From contig LSNW01000006.1 of NCBI GenBank assembly GCA_001566965.1, forward strand, positions 60,171 to 124,170: a DNA stretch of 64,000 nucleotides. The letters are read 5' to 3'. Source of the stretch: Methylothermaceae bacteria B42 (GTDB taxonomy: Bacteria; Pseudomonadota; Gammaproteobacteria; Methylococcales; Methylothermaceae). A program made the translations under genes and the position numbers. Every line of letters begins with the position of its first letter. Position 1 is the first letter of the stretch. The notes beneath the pieces are model-generated. The model ran no database searches, was not told where the DNA came from, and saw nothing but the letters and a program-made list of their open reading frames with translations. Below, in pieces: positions 57,401 to 64,000 of this stretch.

Positions 57401-57885
57401 AGTAATCCCAAATCTGCCAGGGCGCCAGCGAGAAAATACTGCTGGCGCTTGGCGATTAGCCACCTGCCCACAGGCAGCGTTCGGATGACAACCGCCAGCA
57501 AGGCGCCAGTGGCTGTTCCCAAGGTGTTCAGAAGAATATCGCTAAAAGAGGTAACCCGAGCCGGAAGGTAAAGTTGGATATATTCCAAGCCAATACTTAG
57601 ACTCGCTCCAAAAAAGACAGTAACCATGAAAGCCAAAACCGGCTTCAATCGAGAACTCAGACAGCCAAATAACAGCCACCCCAACGGAATATAAACCAAC
57701 CAATTGATAATGATATCGGCTTTGGAAAGAGCGCGGTCCGCCTGTTCCCAGTCGAATAACTGCCCCCTATCCACTGGGGTATCCCAAGGCAGGTGTTCTA
57801 GTGGAAATAAAGTACCATAGACCACCAGCGCCACGTAAAGCGCTACCAGCAACCCGCAACCAGCAAAATGACGTCTATGTTCCAT
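54475..57885 (-). CDS. VanZ-VanZ-heparinase II/III-like fusion protein
   Basis: The 1136-residue protein has an unusual layout. A first VanZ-like domain (residues about 12-140) carries ADIIINWLVYIPLGWLLFG and GLEYIQLYLPARVTSFSDILLNTLGTATGA. A second VanZ-like region (about 300-400) has LEFFIEWQQQFVPGRYPDITDVFMAVGA. Membrane helices fill the stretch between and a further one is near 430. The rest (about 480-1136) is a heparinase II/III or alginate-lyase-like domain: an alpha toroid with MGNNGGWHEGGEYVGIGIGKA and a beta sandwich with WSHSHLDQGAFTLYKGGPLAIDSG. Catalytic Tyr/His are plausible in GGWHEGGEYVG and HSHLDQG. Substrate unknown; an envelope or exopolysaccharide role is inferred. Confidence 0.82.
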   Translation of the reverse strand: MEHRRHFAGCGLLVALYVALVVYGTLFPLEHLPWDTPVDRGQLFDWEQADRALSKADIIINWLVYIPLGWLLFGCLSSRLKPVLAFMVTVFFGASLSIGLEYIQLYLPARVTSFSDILLNTLGTATGALLAVVIRTLPVGRWLIAKRQQYFLAGALADLGLLIFGFWMLSELMPLVPSLDLGNLKDGVKPVWRALHNPKVLDGYKVAAYVFNLTVLGLLLSRIVKPDVSFFRLFVVLVAAVLLAKIVVVERQLSGESLVGLGLASVLLLLIRPLSRSRGGCFLAIAMLAAAEVIHGLFEGKDDSLPVLHAFNWIPFAGQQNGISGLIDLLLSVWPAMAMAFFLLSSTQERKHGFFIVIGAIALFALEFFIEWQQQFVPGRYPDITDVFMAVGAWWFAWFWVKRRPEVAYQQPANSTAVSVPSQIWLWIALAGGSMAGTVFLLSQKATDSPSYESAKYPDPKQLTLPPLPGFDYIHPRLPAPSPAEWIALQRHDPHYLQSLKKKAKHGSGDFNAIAMMGLIEPSNIDFEVLTQRLTAMKYSWRGHIQAMPMAMLYDWLYLRFSPIQRAKLQEKLAEGCRYLIQRIRDNALSPYNVYLYNSTFQALMAVSLVLYGDHPEGKQCLAFSYDFWKNRVLPVWRQVMGNNGGWHEGGEYVGIGIGKAIYSVPAMWRSATGEDLLRANRGIRGFLDFLIYRLRPDHTHMRWGDARFFDRWVPERYALAIEYRHKAAYSFFGCKPFFHSSAWPWGPLPDESLCDPDAIHRLPLQKHFDGIGMVIARSDWTDDATYVTFKAGDNFWSHSHLDQGAFTLYKGGPLAIDSGLYGPGYGSDHHMNYTYQTIAHNVITVTDPEDTAPMPEKNKKPPRPIANDGGQRRVGSGWGKRAPLDVIDWLNQRQTYHTGHIARYYAGNDLVVAVAELTPAYTNANCGRGDFYNRTCRVKRYWRTFLYDRRADVVVIYDDITSTNASFIKRSLVHTIQMPLLTASGFTVDVMANPKQFRRGGQMAVEVLFPKKARLEPIGGEGYEFWVDGINYDENGAVWETVRKSPKNPPEPGRWRVEITPPQPQERDKFLMVLKPSLRGEENQTQVLPLQAGETIGCRIIGDDRSLSLIFPDRADGVKVKFNNGMEIDLTVPRQ

Positions 57886-57890
57886 TTTAT

Positions 57891-59432
57891 TTACCGTGTT
57901 CTAGTCATCATCAATTGCCTTGGCCGCAACCCTGTCACCAATAAACATCCCCCATAAACCAAAGCGCCGAGCCCTATCCATAGCCCTAGCTGCAGCATGC
58001 GTTGTTGCAAGCGCCAGGTTTCCCATTCAAGATGCCAGGTGCCGTAATATAGCACCGCACCCATGGCGGCGTTGGCCAGCAAAATTCTTAACAGAAACAG
58101 CCACCAACCTTTACTGGGTTGATAAACCTTTTCCTTGCGCAAGCGCCTGAGCAATAGTCCTCCGTTGACACATGCCGCCAAGGAAGTTGCCAGCGCCAAT
58201 CCGGCGTGGGCCAGATACCAGATCAAACTCAGATTCAAAATCAAATTCACGATCATGGCGACCACGCCGAATCGCACTGGGGTTTTGGTGTCCTGGCGGG
58301 AGGTGAAGCCTGGCACCAGGATTTTGACCATGATGAAGCCAATCAGTCCCATCGAATAGGCCATCAGGCTCATACTGGCCATATGCACGTCGTGCGCGGT
58401 AAAGGCGTGGTATTGAAACAAGGCGCTGAGAATCGGCCGCGCCAGGAGCGCCAGCCCCACCGCCGCCGGCAGGCCTATCAGCGCCACCCAGCGCAAGGCC
58501 CAATCGATGGCATGGGAGAAGGAGGCCCGCCGGCCCGCGGCCCAATCCTTGGATAAATTCGGCAAAATCACCGTCGCCAGGGCGATGCCAAATACGCCCA
58601 AAGGGAATTCCACGAGTCGGTCGGAATAGTAGAGCCAGGAGATACTCCCGTGGGGCAAGAACGAAGCCAGTAACGTATCAATCAAGAGGTTAATCTGGGT
58701 AATCGACACGCCGAACAATGCCGGGAGCATCAATTTCAATATTTTCCGCACGCCGGGGTCGTGAAAACCATAGCGCAGCCGGGGCAAAAGCTTCATCCGC
58801 CAGAGGGCGGGGAACTGAAACAGCAATTGCACCGCCCCCGCCGCAAACACGCCCCAGGCCAATCCCATGATGGGCTCCGGCAACCGGGGCGCCAGCCAGA
58901 AAGCCGCGGAAATCAGACACAGATTGAGCAACACCGGGGTGAAAGCCGGCACCGCAAAACGGTTAAACGTATTCAAAATCCCGCCGGCCAAAGCTGTGGA
59001 TGCGATAAAGAACAAATAGGGAAAGGTAATCCGCAGCATATTTACCGCCAGCTCGTACTGCCCGTCCGCCCAGACGAAGCCTGGCGCAAACATCATGATG
59101 ATCCAGGGAGCGCCAATCACGCCTAAAATCGTCACCAGCATCAGCACCAAGGCCAGGGAACCGGCGGTACGATCCAGAAATTCTTTCAGCTTTTCGCGGC
59201 CGCATTTCTCTTTGTATTCGGCCATGACCGGAACAAACGCCTGGGAAAAAGCACCTTCGGCGAACAAACGGCGCATGAAATTGGGGATCTTGAAGGCGAC
59301 GAAAAAAGCATCGGTGGAACTATCCGCCCCAAAAAGCAAGGCGATGACCATATCGCGGATGAATCCCAATATCCGGGAAAGCAGGGTCCATACCCCCACA
59401 ACGGCGGTGGATTTGAAAAGTTGACGACTCAA
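57891..59432 (-). CDS. murJ: Lipid II flippase MurJ
   Basis: MurJ flips the peptidoglycan precursor lipid II across the inner membrane. The 513-residue protein starts MSRQLFKSTAVVGVWTLLSRILGFIRDMVIALLFGA and has about 14 membrane helices. Family residues in NFMRRLFAEGAFSQAFVPVM and LPALFGVSITQINLLIDTLLASFLPHGSISWLYYSDRLVEFPLG are intact. Its stop lies 5 bases before the start of the VanZ-heparinase gene on the same strand, so the two are probably one operon. Confidence 0.97.
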   Translation of the reverse strand: MSRQLFKSTAVVGVWTLLSRILGFIRDMVIALLFGADSSTDAFFVAFKIPNFMRRLFAEGAFSQAFVPVMAEYKEKCGREKLKEFLDRTAGSLALVLMLVTILGVIGAPWIIMMFAPGFVWADGQYELAVNMLRITFPYLFFIASTALAGGILNTFNRFAVPAFTPVLLNLCLISAAFWLAPRLPEPIMGLAWGVFAAGAVQLLFQFPALWRMKLLPRLRYGFHDPGVRKILKLMLPALFGVSITQINLLIDTLLASFLPHGSISWLYYSDRLVEFPLGVFGIALATVILPNLSKDWAAGRRASFSHAIDWALRWVALIGLPAAVGLALLARPILSALFQYHAFTAHDVHMASMSLMAYSMGLIGFIMVKILVPGFTSRQDTKTPVRFGVVAMIVNLILNLSLIWYLAHAGLALATSLAACVNGGLLLRRLRKEKVYQPSKGWWLFLLRILLANAAMGAVLYYGTWHLEWETWRLQQRMLQLGLWIGLGALVYGGCLLVTGLRPRQLMMTRTR

Positions 59433-59513
59433 GGCGGGAATTTAACTCAAAATGTAAGAGAGTATACGGCTTGAAAAAGTGAAAAAACACCCCATCCTGA
59501 CTGTAAAGCGCTG

Positions 59514-59622
59514 AATCATTCATCCATGAATTCTCAGCGTACAAAATTAATCGCTTCAAGCGATTGATTTTGATGGTACACAGCCTTGCACCACGGGAAT
59601 CTCTGAATAAATCAGAGATTCC
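59514..59622 (+). repeat. Three hairpins in the murJ-mgtE divergent spacer
   Basis: Three stem-loops follow one another. An imperfect one, CGCTGAAT...ATTCTCAGCG, lies near 59509-59539. A palindrome AATCGCTT-C-AAGCGATT lies at 59549-59565. A perfect 11-bp stem GGAATCTCTGA-ATAAA-TCAGAGATTCC lies at 59596-59622, followed by TTTG. All precede the mgtE start at 59669 and could be part of its leader RNA. The third is related to the CTGAATTATTCAG repeat family. I do not see a known magnesium riboswitch. Confidence 0.5.
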
Positions 59623-59668
59623 TTTGTTACACTTGTTTGTTTATGCCCCAGAATCCAAGGAATTTCCC

Positions 59669-61036
59669 ATGCCAGTCAGCGCAGAACACGACGATACCGA
59701 ACAACATTTACTTACCCTTCACCAAGATCTGGAAACCGGCAAACTGGCCGAGGTCAAGCAGCTTCTCCACGCCTTGACCCCTGCCGAAATCGCCGATCTT
59801 TTGGAAGCATTAAAACCCAAAGACCGCTTGGTGATTTGGCGAATGTTGCCTCCGGAAGTCGCCGGGGAAGTGCTGGTGGAGCTGAACGAAGAAGTTCGCG
59901 CTGGCCTGATCAAAGCAATTGAAACCACCGACTCGGAAGATCTGGTGGAAGCTGCCGGTACCCTAGACCCTGACGATCTAGCGGACATTGTCGAGGATCT
60001 GCCCGAAAAAATCCGGCAACAAGTCGTGCAAGCCCTCAGCCAACATGACCGCGGCCGCTTGGAAAAGGTGCTTGCCTATCCGGAAGATACCGCCGGCAAC
60101 CTCATGCACACCGACACCATTACCGTGCGGCCAGATGTGACTTTGGATGTGGTGTTGCGTTATTTGCGCCTGCGCGGGGAAATGCCGGACTTGACCGACA
60201 GCCTGTACGTGGTGAACAAAGACGACAAGCTGATTGGAATTTTGCCCTTGTCGATCTTGCTCACCGCGGATCCCGACAAAACCGTCAAGGAACTCATGAT
60301 TACCGATATCGAGGCAATCCCCGCCAATTTGCCCGCTTCCGATGTGGCGTTGCTCTTCGAGCATCACGACTGGGTCTCGGCGCCGGTGGTGGACGAGGAA
60401 GGGAGGCTGTTGGGCCGGATCACCATCGATGACGTGGTGGACGTGATTCGTGACGAGGCCGAGCACAACATCATGAGCCACGCCGGTTTGAGTGAAGAAG
60501 TGGATATGTTCGCGCCGGTCAAAACCAGTGCCCAGCGGCGGGCGGTATGGTTGGGAGTGAATTTGATTACCGCCTTTCTGGCGGCCTGGGTCATCGGGCT
60601 TTATGAAGAAACCATTCAAAAAGAAGTGGCTCTGGCGGTGCTCATGCCCATTGTCGCCAGCATGGGCGGCATCGCGGGCACCCAAACCTTAACCTTGGTT
60701 ATTCGTGGTCTGGCTTTAAAACAAATCGGCATCACCAATGTCAATACTTTATTAGTCAAAGAACTGGCGGTGGCGTTTCTCAATGGGGTGCTCTGGGCGG
60801 TGGTGGTCGGCGTCATTGCCGCGATCTGGTTCCAGGCTATTCATATCGGCCTGTTGATCGCTGCTGCCATGATTATCAATTTGCTTTGCGCCGCCCTGGC
60901 CGGGGTTACCATCCCTTTGCTGCTCCAGAAAATGGGGATTGACCCGGCACTGGCTGGCGGCGTACTGTTAACTACGGTTACCGATGTTGTTGGTTTTATG
61001 GCGTTTCTTGGATTGGCAACGTGGTGGTTGTTTTAA
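59669..61036 (+). CDS. mgtE: MgtE-family magnesium transporter
   Basis: MgtE is a dimeric Mg2+ channel gated by intracellular Mg2+. The 455-residue protein has an N domain (LLHALTPAEIADLLEALKPKDRLVIWRMLPPEVAGEVLVELNEE), two CBS domains (about 130-260, with DAPVVDEEGRLLGRITIDD) and five C-terminal membrane helices, including PIVASMGGIAGTQTLTLVIRGLAL, with the pore motif. I set the start at 59669 because the longer in-frame extension (35 codons) includes the hairpin at 59596-59622 and AAGG lies before this ATG. Confidence 0.94.
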   Translation: MPVSAEHDDTEQHLLTLHQDLETGKLAEVKQLLHALTPAEIADLLEALKPKDRLVIWRMLPPEVAGEVLVELNEEVRAGLIKAIETTDSEDLVEAAGTLDPDDLADIVEDLPEKIRQQVVQALSQHDRGRLEKVLAYPEDTAGNLMHTDTITVRPDVTLDVVLRYLRLRGEMPDLTDSLYVVNKDDKLIGILPLSILLTADPDKTVKELMITDIEAIPANLPASDVALLFEHHDWVSAPVVDEEGRLLGRITIDDVVDVIRDEAEHNIMSHAGLSEEVDMFAPVKTSAQRRAVWLGVNLITAFLAAWVIGLYEETIQKEVALAVLMPIVASMGGIAGTQTLTLVIRGLALKQIGITNVNTLLVKELAVAFLNGVLWAVVVGVIAAIWFQAIHIGLLIAAAMIINLLCAALAGVTIPLLLQKMGIDPALAGGVLLTTVTDVVGFMAFLGLATWWLF

Positions 61037-61097
61037 ACAATCAGGTTTTCAAAAATCCTCGCAGCAAATCCTCAACATTAAAAGTCGAGACTAGAAA

Positions 61098-61313
61098 ATG
61101 AACGGTGGCAAGATTTTCATCATTATTGGCGCGATTCTGGTTTTGATTGGGCTGATTCTCAATTACGCACCGGGATTATTCAGTTGGTTCGGGCGCTTGC
61201 CCGGTGATATCCGCATTGAGGACGAAAACCGTTTTGTTTTTATCCCGTTGACTTCCATGATTATCATCAGCATCGTGCTGACCTTGATAATCAATTTATT
61301 CTTCCGGCGGTGA
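61098..61313 (+). CDS. DUF2905 membrane protein
   Basis: The 71-residue protein has two membrane segments (KIFIIIGAILVLIGLILNYAPGLF and PLTSMIIISIVLTLIINLFF) joined by the conserved motif WFGRLPGDIRIEDENRFVFIPL, which is the DUF2905 signature. It follows mgtE by about 60 bases and overlaps the BASS-type transporter gene by 4 bases (GTGA). The function is unknown. Confidence 0.9.
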   Translation: MNGGKIFIIIGAILVLIGLILNYAPGLFSWFGRLPGDIRIEDENRFVFIPLTSMIIISIVLTLIINLFFRR

Positions 61314-62221
61314 CCTCCCGGTTAATTCTGGGGTTCCCCCTGGGGGCTATTCTAGTCTCGGCTTGGGCGTGGTTTCAGCCGGAAATCTTTCAGCCTTTTA
61401 AACCGGCCATTGTCCCATTATTGGCCATTGTCATGCTAACCATGGGACTCACTCTCACCTGGGATCACTTCCGGCAAATTTTGCGGAATCCCGCGATTGT
61501 CTTTATTGGCGTGGGGATTCAGTTTCTGATCATGCCTGCCGCGGCCTTTTTTCTGGGGAAAATATTTGGTTTATCTCCCGCGGAACTGACCGGCATGGTA
61601 CTGGTAGGGAGCAGCGCGGGCGGCACTGCCTCTAATGTCATTTGCTATCTGGCCAAGGGAAACGTGGCGCTGTCAGTTCTCATGACCCTGACTTCCACGC
61701 TGCTGGCGGTAGTTGCCACGCCGGCATTGACCTATCTTTATCTGCACCAAAACGTGCCCGTTCCTGCCGGTGATATGCTGCTAAGCATTCTCAAGATAGT
61801 TTTACTGCCGGTACTGGCGGGGGTCTTTTTGAATACTTGGCTGGGTGGCCACATTAAAAAGCTTCATACGGGACTGCCGCTACTTTCAAGCGCCGCCATC
61901 ATCTTCATCATTGCGATCATTGTTGCCCTTAACCAATCAACCATCGCTGGCGTAGGCTTGTTGACCCTGGCCGCCGTGATACTGCATAACTTGTGTGGCC
62001 TGGCGTGCGGTTATGGTTTGACTGCGTTGCTGGGTTATGACCCTGCCACTCGCCGTACCATTGCCATTGAAGTGGGGATGCAAAATTCCGGTTTGAGCGT
62101 CGCCCTGGCGGTTAAATACTTCTCCACCGCAGCCGCCCTGCCCGGCGCATTGTTCAGTCTTTGGCACAATATTTCCGGAGCGCTTTTGGCCAGCTACTGG
62201 CGGCGAAGCAATGATCGTTGA
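61310..62221 (+). CDS. Bile acid:sodium symporter (BASS) family transporter
   Basis: The 303-residue protein has ten hydrophobic segments and BASS/SBF motifs: IVMLTMGLTLTWDHF, GSSAGGTASNVICYLAKGNVALSVLMTL and TIAIEVGMQNSGLSVALAVKYF. Such transporters use Na+ to move organic acids, such as pyruvate, pantoate or 2-keto acids. The start is GTG at 61310, overlapping the DUF2905 stop. panD, needed for pantothenate, lies 0.5 kb away; pantoate is a possible substrate but this is only a hint from context. Confidence 0.88.
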   Translation: MTSRLILGFPLGAILVSAWAWFQPEIFQPFKPAIVPLLAIVMLTMGLTLTWDHFRQILRNPAIVFIGVGIQFLIMPAAAFFLGKIFGLSPAELTGMVLVGSSAGGTASNVICYLAKGNVALSVLMTLTSTLLAVVATPALTYLYLHQNVPVPAGDMLLSILKIVLLPVLAGVFLNTWLGGHIKKLHTGLPLLSSAAIIFIIAIIVALNQSTIAGVGLLTLAAVILHNLCGLACGYGLTALLGYDPATRRTIAIEVGMQNSGLSVALAVKYFSTAAALPGALFSLWHNISGALLASYWRRSNDR

Positions 62222-62648
62222 AAAGCGTCCCGGCACCTATTTATTGTGGCTACATTGCACGCAACCGGGCTCTGTAACTATCGGAAAACAGGGCAAATTA
62301 TATCTGCAACCAGGCTGGTATGGTTATGTTGGCAGCGCGTTGGGACCCGGCGGGCTTTACAGCCGCCTCCACCATCACCTTTCCCCGCCCGCCCGTTTGC
62401 ACTGGCATATTGATTACCTGCGCCAATCCATTCCCGTCACCGAAATATGGTATTCCTATGGAAGCAAAAGGCGTGAACACCATTGGGCCAAAATTTTGGC
62501 GGAGTGCTCCCCATCTCCACCCCCGTTAAAAGGATTCGGTAGTTCCGACTGCCGCTGCCCGGCCCATTTGTTTTTCTTTCTCCGTCAGCCGGCTTTGGAA
62601 GAAATACTCCAGCACCTTGGCTGCATAAAATTCATAGGTAAGTTTTAA
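62211..62648 (+). CDS. GIY-YIG-type nuclease family protein (DUF123)
   Basis: The 145-residue protein starts MIVEKRPGTYLLWLHCTQPGSVTIGKQG, with LYLQPGWYGYVGSALGPGGLYSRLHHH as the core and WHIDYLRQSIPVTEIWY later. This matches the DUF123 subgroup of GIY-YIG nucleases, in which G-Y-V-G is the signature. A Cys/His cluster FGSSDCRCPAHLFFF follows. Function in bacteria is unknown. It overlaps the preceding transporter by 11 bases. Confidence 0.85.
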   Translation: MIVEKRPGTYLLWLHCTQPGSVTIGKQGKLYLQPGWYGYVGSALGPGGLYSRLHHHLSPPARLHWHIDYLRQSIPVTEIWYSYGSKRREHHWAKILAECSPSPPPLKGFGSSDCRCPAHLFFFLRQPALEEILQHLGCIKFIGKF

Positions 62649-62664
62649 TTTTATCTTGGGCTGT

Positions 62665-62690
62665 CGCTGAATTATTCAGCGTTTCCTTAG
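62665..62690. terminator. Palindrome CGCTGAATTATTCAGCG between convergent genes
   Basis: A perfect 17-base palindrome (62665-62681), followed by TTTCCTTAG, lies between the stops of the DUF123 gene and panD, where a shared terminator would fit. It has the same centre as the repeat at 5348-5382. The T run is short on the plus strand and interrupted, so I call it a possible bidirectional terminator. Confidence 0.5.
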
Positions 62691-62707
62691 AAATTCAGGC
62701 AGCACAC

Positions 62708-63088
62708 TCAGGCCGCCTGGACAGGAATGGCATGACTGGTGCGGATAATCTGGTTATTTTCGTCCAGGTAAATCAAGGTGGGTTCGAAATCGGCCAACTC
62801 GCCTTTTTCCATGCCCGCATAAGCGCAAATGATGATCTTATCCCCCGGCGCAGCCAGACGCGCCGCCGCTCCGTTCACGGAAATAATTCCGGAGTTATCT
62901 TCCGCCCGGATGGCATAAGTGACAAAGCGCTCGCCGTTGTTAATGTTATAGATGTGAATTTGCTCATATTCACGGATTCCTGCCCGGTCGAGCAAGGCAC
63001 CATCTATCGCACACGAACCTTCATACATCAACTCCGAATGGGTCACACGGGCTTGATGCAACTTGGCTTTTAACATGGTTACGTGCAT
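62708..63088 (-). CDS. panD: Aspartate 1-decarboxylase
   Basis: PanD makes beta-alanine, a pantothenate and CoA precursor, from aspartate. It is a proenzyme that cleaves itself between Gly24 and Ser25 (YEGSC) to form a pyruvoyl group. The 126-residue protein has this site in [16 protein letters not shown] and the typical [26 protein letters not shown]. panB and panC are not in the window. Confidence 0.97.
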   Translation of the reverse strand: MHVTMLKAKLHQARVTHSELMYEGSCAIDGALLDRAGIREYEQIHIYNINNGERFVTYAIRAEDNSGIISVNGAAARLAAPGDKIIICAYAGMEKGELADFEPTLIYLDENNQIIRTSHAIPVQAA

Positions 63089-63509
63089 GTTCTTCAGACA
63101 CCCGGATTAATATAGGGGGTAAAATTATCCCTTATTCCTGTGATTGCATCAAGCAGCCTCCAAGGCAATCCTAGAGGGACGGGTTTTTCGCCAACTTTTG
63201 CAAATAATCATTAATCTCGTCCCTGGATAACCACCGCCTCAGAAACGCCAAAAGAAACGCTGCTTCAACATGCCGCACGCACCAAGGCTAAAACCTCTCC
63301 AACACCTTTCAACGCTGGAGCAAATCCAGATAACGCTGCCAATTGGAAGGATTGGAAGCATCATTAGCGGCTGCAGAGATTTTTTTAACTGTGTTGAACT
63401 AAACCGCTTCGCGGTAGCTTTTTCGCCATCTCCATAGATTTCCCATTCACTGACGGTTTGTCGGACACTCGTTGTGACCGCTTTTGGTCGCGATTAGAGG
63501 AGAAGTCCG
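63089..63509. other. 421-base spacer upstream of the recombinase
   Basis: Apart from the remnant at 63171-63404, this stretch has no gene. From about 63405 the base pattern changes and two small hairpins appear, CCGC-TTC-GCGG (about 63411-63421) and GACC-GCTTTT-GGTC (about 63476-63489), just upstream of the recombinase start. These may belong to the end of the mobile element. Confidence 0.4.
63171..63404 (-). pseudogene. Broken gene remnant, three frames
   Basis: Read on the minus strand, one frame gives NTVKKISAAANDASNPSNWQRYLDLLQR before a stop. A second frame continues as FAPALKGVGEVLALVRAAC and a third as HVEAAFLLAFLRRWLSRDEI (then NDYLQKLAKNPSL and stop at 63171-63173). Together they look like one C-terminal protein segment with two frameshifts. 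I do not recognise the family. The upstream part would run into the IS91-type element beginning near 63405, so insertion probably broke the gene. Alternatively these are chance open stretches, since each is short. Confidence 0.45.
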
Positions 63510-64000
63510 ATGACAGTGTTACGTCAAAAGATGATCGATGCCATGCTGGTGCGTGGCTTTTCAGTCCGAACCCATCGTAGTTATCTCGATGCTGTTTCCC
63601 GCCTGGCGAAGTACTACCGACGCCCGCCGGATCAACTGTCCGGTGAGGAATTGCAGGCGTTTTTCCTGTATCTGGCCAAGGACTGCGGCCTGTCTGGGGC
63701 GACCTGCCGGCTGTATCTGAATGCGATCCGGTTTTTTTATCTGCAGGTGCTGGGTCGCGATTCGTTCGGAGTCACCCTGGCGGTCCCCAAGCGGGCGCAG
63801 CGCATTCCGGAGTTGTTGACCCGGGGTGAAGTGGGAAGGCTGTTGTTGGTCTGCCGGAACCTCAAGCACCGCATGGTGCTGACGACCTGTTACGGCTGTG
63901 GACTGCGGGTGAGCGAGCTGGTGGCGCTCAAGGTACGCCACATTGACGGCGAGCGGCACCTGTTGAGAGTGGAGCTGGGGAAAGGAGCCAGGGACCGGCA
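63510..64000 (+). CDS. Tyrosine recombinase, IS91-associated type, truncated by the window end
   Basis: An open frame begins at ATG 63510 after GAGGAG (63497-63502) and continues past base 64000, so only about 163 residues are visible. The N-terminal SAM-like DNA-binding domain starts MTVLRQKMIDAMLVRGFSVRTHRSYLDAVSRLAKYY, and the catalytic domain begins RIPELLTRGEVGRLLLVCRNLKHR. The first catalytic Arg (residue 133) is in YGCGLRVSELVALK. This order and wording match the accessory integrase that precedes IS91-family transposases. The C-terminal His, Arg and Tyr lie outside. A transposase gene should follow. Confidence 0.88.
   Translation, partial: MTVLRQKMIDAMLVRGFSVRTHRSYLDAVSRLAKYYRRPPDQLSGEELQAFFLYLAKDCGLSGATCRLYLNAIRFFYLQVLGRDSFGVTLAVPKRAQRIPELLTRGEVGRLLLVCRNLKHRMVLTTCYGCGLRVSELVALKVRHIDGERHLLRVELGKGARDR

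Noticed and set aside
59433..59668. Magnesium riboswitch (M-box or mgtA-type) upstream of mgtE
   Set aside because: The hairpins do not show the conserved M-box or mgtA leader elements that I know.

Overview
The window looks like chromosome from a gammaproteobacterium, most likely a Methylococcales-type (type I methanotroph) relative. The evidence is the run hfq-hflX-hflK-hflC-hisZ-purA, the gammaproteobacterial blocks yciO-M50 peptidase-scpA-scpB-rluB and ribF-ileS-lspA, a phosphoketolase-acetate kinase-phosphotransacetylase operon, a proton-pumping pyrophosphatase, a Ycf45-like R3H ATPase and a DUF1631 protein. The taxonomic call is inference: no methane monooxygenase or rRNA gene is present. 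Most of the sequence is ordinary housekeeping chromosome. The accessory or mobile parts are about 13.8-23.9 kb and the last kilobase.

Layout. 1-7.2 kb: a 5'-truncated tRNA-Leu(CAG), then on the minus strand hfq, hflX, hflK, hflC, hisZ and purA, with a small transposon-like element (14-bp terminal inverted repeats, 7-bp target duplication) between hisZ and purA. 7.4-13.8 kb: rraA-ispH; a two-RCK potassium channel with a small membrane partner; hslR-xseA-M23 peptidase. 13.8-20.6 kb: a copper nitrite reductase with an FNR/DNR-type box, a secreted nine-heme cytochrome with Ig-like and PKD domains, two secreted proteins of unknown function and repeat-rich spacers. 20.6-23.3 kb: a metal-type operon (HMA protein, beta-barrel protein, NHL-repeat protein, MerR regulator) preceded by a classic MerR promoter with a 19-bp spacer. 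23.4-32.3 kb: FUN14 protein, rluB-scpB-scpA-M50-yciO, a SulP-STAS-cNMP transporter, tsaB and a DinG/YoaA helicase. 32.3-43 kb: energy and phosphate metabolism: PPK2, NnrS, ackA-xfp-pta, Ycf45-like ATPase, H+-pyrophosphatase. 43-54.4 kb: DUF1631, AmpD, DUF218, a GAF-PAS-GGDEF-EAL protein, a hypothetical gene, lspA, ileS and ribF. 54.5-63.1 kb: a large VanZ-VanZ-heparinase fusion, murJ, mgtE, DUF2905, a BASS-type transporter, a DUF123 nuclease and panD. 63.1-64 kb: a gene remnant and the start of an IS91-type tyrosine recombinase that runs off the window.

How the genes fit together. NirK, NnrS and the FNR-type box point to nitrogen-oxide chemistry under low oxygen. The multiheme cytochrome next to nirK may belong to respiratory or extracellular electron transfer, but that link is inferred only from position. 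Phosphoketolase, acetate kinase and phosphotransacetylase form one operon that turns sugar phosphates into acetyl-phosphate, acetyl-CoA, acetate and ATP. PPK2 and the K+-independent H+-pyrophosphatase lie close by, so several routes of phosphate-bond energy cluster here. The regions most worth a second look are the MerR-controlled four-gene operon, the VanZ-heparinase fusion, the Ig/PKD nine-heme cytochrome and several families of small inverted-repeat elements, one of which supplies the C-terminal codons of the potassium channel.
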